Translations under genes and position numbers: made by a program
Shown: piece by piece, positions 47,246 through 64,000 of the stretch
Numbering within the stretch: position 1 is the first letter of the stretch
Layout: every line of letters begins with the position of its first letter
Origin: Metaphire vulgaris
Lineage: Eukaryota > Annelida > Clitellata > Crassiclitellata > Megascolecidae
Reading direction: 5' to 3'
NCBI GenBank assembly: GCA_018105865.1
Contig: CM030868.1
Location: 4,991,531-5,055,530, forward strand
Length of the DNA stretch: 64,000 bases
The notes under the pieces: generated by a model
The model's input: only the letters and a program-made list of their open reading frames with translations
What the model was told of the DNA's origin: nothing
Database searches by the model: none

Positions 47246-47869
47246 GGAGCAGAGGTTAATTTTTTCAGCAGCTACAGCCTCTACCCTAGAAGTCCGAATA
47301 TTTATCCTGTTGGGTGGGGGCCCTGGTTTCTACTCTAGATAAAATATATTGAAAACTCATTTTAATGCAGTCACAAAATTTTAACATTGAAACTGAAACT
47401 GAAATAAGAAAACAACCCTCAGTTTAACTGAAACTAAAAGCGTGAAAATAGTATGGAAAACTGAAACTAGAAAGACTGAAAAATGATATATAAAACTAAA
47501 ACTGAAAAAGCAAAACCAAAATAACAAAAATCAATCGGCTTCTATCATGGGACACTTTAATAATGCCTATGGCAGTGGTCCTTAACCTTTTAGTGACTAA
47601 GTGACTACATACCACTGAAACAAGTATAAAAGAGCAAAGTACAGTACATCTACCAGCCTACAGGACCGAGGACAAAAAGTTACGCTCCGTAATATATCAA
47701 AAAATTATAAACTGCAACATACTTCTGTCACAGATTGTCTGTCACAAGCCAGAAAGTGGAATTTTTCTTTTACAATTTCTAATTCATTACAAACATTTCT
47801 ACATTATCCGTACACTGTGCATTGTAGTAGAAGTCTTTAAAACATACTTTATTGTCAGATAATTCTGCG

Positions 47870-48047
47870 GTGGCGTAGCCATGGGGGGTTTTGGGGGTTA
47901 ACCCTCTTGGGCGGCGAACATTTTTTTAATGTATTCCCATGCAATTTTTATTTTTGGAGGCGATTTTTGGGGTGAAAACCCCCCTTGGCGGTTATCGACG
48001 AAATTGTTTTTCAAACCCCCCTTCCGGAAATCCTGGCTACGCCATTG
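47870..48047. mobile_element. hAT-like MITE, GTGGCGTAGCC ends, TSD attctgcg
   Basis: Ends GTGGCGTAGCCATGGGGGG / TCCTGGCTACGCCATTG, with exact 8-bp copies (47862-47869, 48048-48055). Related to 41297-41602. Confidence 0.75.
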
Positions 48048-48423
48048 ATTCTGCGTATACCCCCACAACGTCCCTCGAGTACCCCAAGGGGTGCAAGCAC
48101 ACCCTGATTAATAATCACTGGCCCAGGGCATCAGCCAATGTTGCCACCTCTTTCCCCAAAACATTCGGTCCACACAGGTCATTGCATATCCTTTCAATTA
48201 GAATAGAGATGCATTTGTGATTCCTAGAATGCAAATTAAATCACAGAATGAAACTTTTGAGACACAATACCTGACATATACAAAGCGAAAGTGGAGCATG
48301 TCCTGTTGAAAACTATATCTATTGTCTTTGATGTTATATATCAAACAATAGGCTTATGAAAAAGTCCATAAGGATCCACCAGATTAATTAATCAATAAAT
48401 TTAAAAGCTATAAAATTTACCCA

Positions 48424-48432
48424 ATATATATA

Positions 48433-48493
<61 letters not shown>
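48424..48493. repeat. (TA)n microsatellite
   Basis: About 33 units, 3' of the RING-IBR-RING gene. Confidence 0.95.
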
Positions 48494-48494
<1 letters not shown>

Positions 48495-48808
48495 GTTCAG
48501 TGGCACAGCAAAGTATTTTTTCAAGGAGTTTCAACCAGGTCCTTTGCACAAAATTGTTCACAAAAGTCAAAATCACGATCACTTGCAATTTTTTACATTT
48601 TAGCCCTAAATAGCACATATAATCTACACCAGCGGTTCATAATAAGATCATAATATACAGTGTACAGATTAGAAGGAGCAGCTACAATTAGTAATGTAAG
48701 CACTAACAATGTTCAAACTCAGTTTCAACTACACTGATTGAACCATCAAGGCAGTCCAACTCCATAATATTGCCTGTGTTCCTTGGCAATGTTAAAGTCT
48801 GCTTAATA

Positions 48809-59737
<10,929 letters not shown>

Positions 59738-60329
59738 TTCATTGAATGCTACTCAGTAGCTCACTATCAACAAAATTAATGAAAACCAGCAATCACCAAT
59801 CAATCAACAAAACAGTGGATAAAATTAATCGTCAAACACAGCAACAGAACATAGTTACCACCTGTTAAGTGACCAACTGATAACATGGCTGAATACCATA
59901 ACCCCACAAGAGAAACCACCTCAAGTAATTAAATAAGCCAAATATTTATGAATGAAGAATTATGCTGGAGTCCAAAATCTTTTTCACTCATTTACGGTAC
60001 ACACAGTTAGTTAGGGTTATGGGTGACAGTAGAAATTTTTCCACAGGTGCAACATTTTATTTACCCAAAAGCAAAGCCAATTGGTTTTAGACTTAAATCA
60101 TAAGAAAGACCGAGACCAAATGTAAATGTGATGCTTTCATTGAGTCAAAAGATCATGTTGATCATGTTCAGCTTGTTCACGAAATAAAAACGCTAATCTT
60201 CTAAGCTTTTCTATTAGGCCTATATTGTTATTACGATTAAATATCAATTTACTAATTATTTTTATATAAATATAACATCAAGAAGCCCATGGCTAAAGTC
60301 TTCTCAACAAAATTGCGTAGAGTGAATTA
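59738..60329. other. 5' flank of the RING-IBR-RING gene
   Basis: AT-rich. It would contain the 5' UTR if transcription starts near the YY1-type site; no repeat was recognised. Confidence 0.4.
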
Positions 60330-60430
60330 CATTGTTTTGGTATCGCCAGAGCGGCCAGACGGAGCACACGCCATCTTGGCGACGCCGGTAATATATCGTC
60401 TCTGTTTCAAGCGTAAACAAACCTAATCTC
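60330..60430 (-). promoter_or_regulatory. Promoter-like segment with YY1-type site
   Basis: CpG-rich island in AT-rich DNA, about 0.6 kb upstream of the start codon of the RING-IBR-RING gene. It contains CGCCATCTTGGCG (60371-60383), whose reverse strand carries the YY1 core AAGATGGCG; a second GCCATCTTG is at about 60869. YY1 sites often lie just downstream of start sites in animal promoters. Role inferred, not shown. Confidence 0.35.
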
Positions 60431-60965
60431 TTAGACTATGTCTAATCCTACAGATAACGCATAAAATCACTATAAAGACAGCGTCTGTACCCTGTAAATA
60501 GACAATTAATGTAAAATATTATACAAGATTTTCAATTTAAACAAATTTTTACCGTATCCGCTTGGTTTTCGTGGTGGAAATGGAAATTCCGGGTTTCGAT
60601 ATCAATCTTCCTCACTCCTTTGCAACATACGCTTCCTCAAGGTGCCTCCTCAATCTTCTTGACCCGATCTCTTGTCACCAATTCCACCTGAATGAAATTA
60701 TATTGTTCGCTTCGTACCTTTTCTACCTGCAGAAATTTATAATTTTACGCTAATAAATAGCCTACTATAAGACGCTGCTGATGCACTAACAAACAACCAC
60801 TTGTCAACCGGATACTCCTATAGGGACTACTTTATATAGCGGAGTGATATACTACTTATGATGCTGCAGCCATCTTGAGCCAAGGCATAATATAACAAGG
60901 TTTAAAGTGGTTCAGTAGGGACTGCCCGGACTGCCCTGTGTGAGAACCACAATGGGTTGTAGTGA

Positions 60966-61171
60966 GGGCCATATTAAGGCGGGGGCTGAGGGGGCTGTAG
61001 CCCCCGGCCCATCATGAAAATAGGCCCACCGATTTTTGAGATAACCTTTTTTTGCTTGTCAGTACAGCACGATTTGGAAGGGAAATAACCTTTTTTGCTT
61101 GTCAGATTTTCAGTATAGGAGACGGCCTTTTTTCTCAGCCCCAGGCCCACTCGGACCTTAATCCGGCCCTG
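60966..61171. mobile_element. MITE, AGGGCCATATTAAGGCGG ends
   Basis: Ends AGGGCCATATTAAGGCGGGG / CGGACCTTAATCCGGCCCTG, with two copies of the module (61040, 61085). No clear target duplication. Confidence 0.65.
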
Positions 61172-61395
61172 CATGGTTGTACTGGCGTCCAATGCATAAG
61201 AAATTCGTATGAGTTTCGTGCATTATAAATTATGTCTGATTTACTTAACTACCTACGTCTAACGCGAACATATGGGCATTTAGAATTTTCTGGAGAGGCA
61301 TTTTAAACAAAATCTCTTGAAATGATATGGAACGAATCAAACGATAAGAATTACTTAGCCTCCTAAACCACTTAAAATCACATTATAGGCCTATT

Positions 61396-61473
61396 AACAC
61401 CTTAACCGTGTATTTAACTGTAACTCAACGTAAAATGGACGGATATATCCAGGATCCCCAGTTAAGGGGTTAA
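61396..61473. mobile_element. TTAA-flanked palindromic MITE
   Basis: 78 bp, same family, inverted relative to 58785. Confidence 0.72.
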
Positions 61474-61531
61474 TTAGGAAGCATGAGAGGGACGTTTCCA
61501 ATGGTCGCTGTTTCTGGGGATGTCCATTAAT

Positions 61532-61955
61532 TACGTCAACAAAATAGGGCGGGAGGGGCTTTGAAAAAGTTTGACAGTTGTTGACAGGGAGGAGGGGGTC
61601 AAGAGAAGTCGACGTCAATTTCATTTTTTACATATGATAAAAATAGGAAATTTCATGAAATACTATTTATTACAATGGAAAAAGCCTGAAAAGCAAAAAA
61701 GGTCATCACCACCACATTAAGATGCTTGATGAACAAAAGAAAGGGAAAAGGTCTCATCGCTGCAAAAAACAATAACCTTCTAGGCCTAAACGTTTTAGGG
61801 GGACCTGTCACTGGTCTTAGTGGGATGGGGGAGGGTCAAAAGTTGTTGACATAATTATAGGGGGTCATTGAGAGTTGACAGTTGTTGACAAGAGGGAGGG
61901 AGTCAAAAATTGCTCAAAAATTGTTGACATAATTAGGCCAATGGACAACCCCTCT
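61532..61955. mobile_element. MITE related to 5850 (GGGGATGTCCATTAATTA end)
   Basis: Ends GGGGATGTCCATTAATTA / CATAATTAGGCCAATGGACA then ACCCC. It repeats GACAGTTGTTGACAGGGAGG and TTGTTGACATAATTA, and holds one inverted module copy (61686). Confidence 0.55.
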
Positions 61956-62405
61956 ACCATTTTTTCTGAAGCGATTTACTTAATAGATCAATATCCGTAG
62001 GCATGCAGTGGCGTATTTAGAATTTTGGTGAGGGGGCCAGCCCATGGCGACCGCGAAGCGCGAGCTAGCCTATAATGGGGTCTGGGGACGTAGCCCCCAG
62101 TGGGGTCCAGGGGTAAAGTCCCTGGTGGGGGGGTCAGAGGGCGAAGCCCCATGAAGCTGACGACATTTTAAGATTTTCCAGATTTTTTTCTGAAAATATG
62201 CATGCTTATGTTCTTTTCAACAACATGTGCAAGTCACCTTTATTGGAGAAAAAATGGAATTCTACGTGGGCTGTGACTAAGCCCTGTATGCATATTAGGC
62301 TGAAAATGTAAGCGCCTGTAGGGGGTTAACTAGGCCTAATTTATTTTATAAAATACACAATACAACTGATGGACAGGCAGCAGTTGCAATTTCTGGCATT
62401 GCAAC

Positions 62406-62663
62406 CAGGGACGTCATTTGGGGGGGCAGGGGCATTTGCCCCCTGATTTTGAGGGAAAAAATTGTTTCGCCAATGTTTGTGTCATTTAGATTTTCATTTT
62501 CACGCCCTAAAGGAGTGCTTGATGATGTCGAGTAATTTGAAGTAACTAAGTAACTATAACTAACGGTGAAAAGCAAAAAAAAGGTCGTCAGCTTTTTCGC
62601 AAACTTGTAACTTGTCAGGTCGAAAGTGTTTTGCCCCTGAGAAACAGTGAAATGACGTCTCTG
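62406..62663. mobile_element. hAT MITE, CAGGGACGTCATTT family, TSD attgcaac
   Basis: 258 bp with exact 8-bp duplications (62398-62405, 62664-62671). The module is at 62568, inverted. Confidence 0.83.
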
Positions 62664-62671
62664 ATTGCAAC

Positions 62672-63079
62672 TGACAGGTGAAAAATCATTTTGGCTGTAA
62701 AAGCTTAGCTGTCTTATTTGGCCAACGCTGGATTGACACGATTATACAATTAAGATTATGGTTTAATTAGAAGACCAGAGGCATATACTTGAATTAACTT
62801 TCTGTACGTACGTGGGACAACTGCAGCACTTGATTGGCCAGAATGGATGGGTCAGGATAGGCTAGGCCAAGATCGAAGGGGGCCATGGACCAAATGGCCC
62901 AATGGTAAATATGCCACCATGATGTTGGCCCACCCAATATTCGGCTCGTGGCGCCCCCTCCCATGTAATGATTCATAGATCAACATGAGTTTGCATCAGT
63001 AAAAGCAGGAAAATTGCATTTTGTAGCGCCAATCTTGCGTCAATAAAATGTCACGATCTGTTAATTAAGTAAAGATTCG
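62672..63079. other. 3' flank of the SOCS-box-like gene
   Basis: No coding signal. A conventional AATAAA was not identified with confidence (CAATAAAATG at 63041 lies within range on the other strand). Confidence 0.35.
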
Positions 63080-63898
63080 TTAACCTACTAACTTAATTTT
63101 ATGACCCCATGACATGGTGCATGTCGTGGGCTCCAAACGCCTTAGGCACGCCCTTACTTTTTTGCAGTCATTTCCTACTCCTAGTTTATCAAAGAAAGAG
63201 TTTGGAATCGGAGGCGAATACAAGGACTGCGAAGTATTATTGCTAATCGAGGTTTCAACGACGTCCAAACAAATCCTTTGAAGCGATTGAACCGTCGCCG
63301 GAAAATGAATCAAAACGACTTTGACTGACGAAAAATAATCGTTTTCATGTGAGTAGCTTCGACACCTTTCATCGCCCTCTTTGTTGTTGTTGTTGTTGTT
63401 GTTGTTGTCATTTCGCAGGAAAAGCGCCATCTTACGCCTATCCGTTGACAACGCCGACGATAGGACCATGTCCAGCGTAGCTATTTCTACTTCCGGAAAA
63501 ACCGGAAGTAGGCGAAGTAGCGTTAGGTCATCGGCCGAGAGCATCGCTATTCGACAGCGACGGTCGTCTCCGGCGATGACGTCATCTATCGTCGCACCGG
63601 AACTGCTTGCGTCACCGTCGCCGACGACGAGTGACGTCAGCAGATGTTCGCCGGAACAGGTGTACTGGAGACCGGACGTGTGGCAGACGGCGTCTGTGAG
63701 TTCGTGCAAGACCTTCTCCTGCCGGAAGTCGTACCGGATTAGACTTCCGGTTTGGCACGAGCGGGGCAGGTGGTCGGATTTCGTTCGGCAGACGATCATC
63801 GCGGCCACCGGTTCTCCGTTCGGCCGAGGGTCGAATGAGACGTTGGCTGCCCAGCCGTGCATCAATTCCCCTCCGGGTTCGCGTTTCAAATGAAATAT
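63080..63898 (-). CDS. Last exon of a SOCS-box-like protein (partial gene)
   Basis: The acceptor CTTCGACAG/ATATTT at 63899 opens a 272-codon exon beginning IFHLKREPGGELMHGWAANV and ending SWGHKIKLVG and a stop; earlier exons lie beyond the window. Most of it alternates hydrophobic and polar stretches (SLIRYDFRQEKVLHELTDAV, CRIAMLSADDLTLLRLLPVF, LSTDRRKMALFLRND), as in beta-propeller blades. Near the end, SLQRICLDVV fits the BC-box pattern (S/T/A/P)LxxxCxxx(A/I/L/V), and LYSPPIPNSFFDKL about 16 residues later resembles a Cul5 box (LPxP degenerate). Together these suggest an Elongin B/C-Cullin 5 substrate receptor. A run of nine Asn is encoded by (GTT)n at 63384-63410. The exon is GC-richer than its surroundings. 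The family member was not recognised. Confidence 0.55.
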   Translation of the reverse strand: MFHLKREPGGELMHGWAANVSFDPRPNGEPVAAMIVCRTKSDHLPRSCQTGSLIRYDFRQEKVLHELTDAVCHTSGLQYTCSGEHLLTSLVVGDGDASSSGATIDDVIAGDDRRCRIAMLSADDLTLLRLLPVFPEVEIATLDMVLSSALSTDRRKMALFLRNDNNNNNNNNKEGDERCRSYSHENDYFSSVKVVLIHFPATVQSLQRICLDVVETSISNNTSQSLYSPPIPNSFFDKLGVGNDCKKVRACLRRLEPTTCTMSWGHKIKLVG

Positions 63899-63967
63899 CT
63901 GTCGAAGCAAAGTATAGTAAATAATGTCATTTACAAATAGCGTCGAAATACGTGATGTATTAAAGCT

Positions 63968-64000
63968 CATCATCGTCGTCGTCGTCATCATCATCATCAT
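63968..64000. repeat. (GTC)n/(ATC)n repeat at window edge
   Basis: Continues past the end of the window, in an intron of the SOCS-box-like gene. Confidence 0.85.

Overview
This is a window of animal nuclear DNA, most likely from a marine invertebrate. The genes are split by GT-AG introns. The intergenic and intronic DNA is packed with short inverted-repeat transposons, tails of non-LTR retrotransposons, a 5S-derived and a tRNA-derived SINE, and very long microsatellites. The phylum cannot be fixed from the sequence. Nothing in the window looks bacterial or viral.

Layout. 1-13,000: mostly transposon debris, with many 160-300 bp hAT-type elements (ends CAGnGGCG, 8-bp target duplications), two pogo/Tigger-type MITEs and microsatellites; no convincing host gene. 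13,088-27,603 (minus strand): a complete 11-exon Spinster-family (SPNS) major-facilitator transporter, rebuilt exon by exon with matching splice phases. 27,600-48,800: a second transposon-rich zone holding one small HNH-nuclease-like exon (33,877-34,264), a 1.86-kb hAT element with a transposase N-terminus (44,790-46,651), LINE and SINE fragments and a 515-bp palindrome-rich element. 48,809-59,737 (minus strand): a 6-exon gene for a protein of about 1,430 residues, made of a long coiled coil followed by RING1 (HOIL-1-like), IBR and a final C3HC4 RING. One intron of this gene holds a 2.4-kb DNA transposon of unrecognised type, and another holds about 390 bp of (ATC)n. 59,738-63,079: promoter-like DNA and more MITEs. 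63,080-63,898 (minus strand): the last exon of a gene whose C-terminus looks like a SOCS box.

Themes. Two of the host genes (RING-IBR-RING and SOCS-box-like) point to ubiquitin ligation, and SPNS is a membrane transporter; nothing suggests that they form a cluster. The most unusual observations are: (i) the RING1-IBR-RING-HC ending in place of a normal RBR RING2; (ii) the nested transposon with CACTG ends, roughly 120-bp inverted repeats and a frameshifted DDE-like protein; (iii) a 20-bp module, GATGACCTTTTTTGCTTGTC, found in about 18 copies inside many otherwise unrelated MITEs; and (iv) a 39-bp tandem repeat that has multiplied the splice acceptor of SPNS exon 2.
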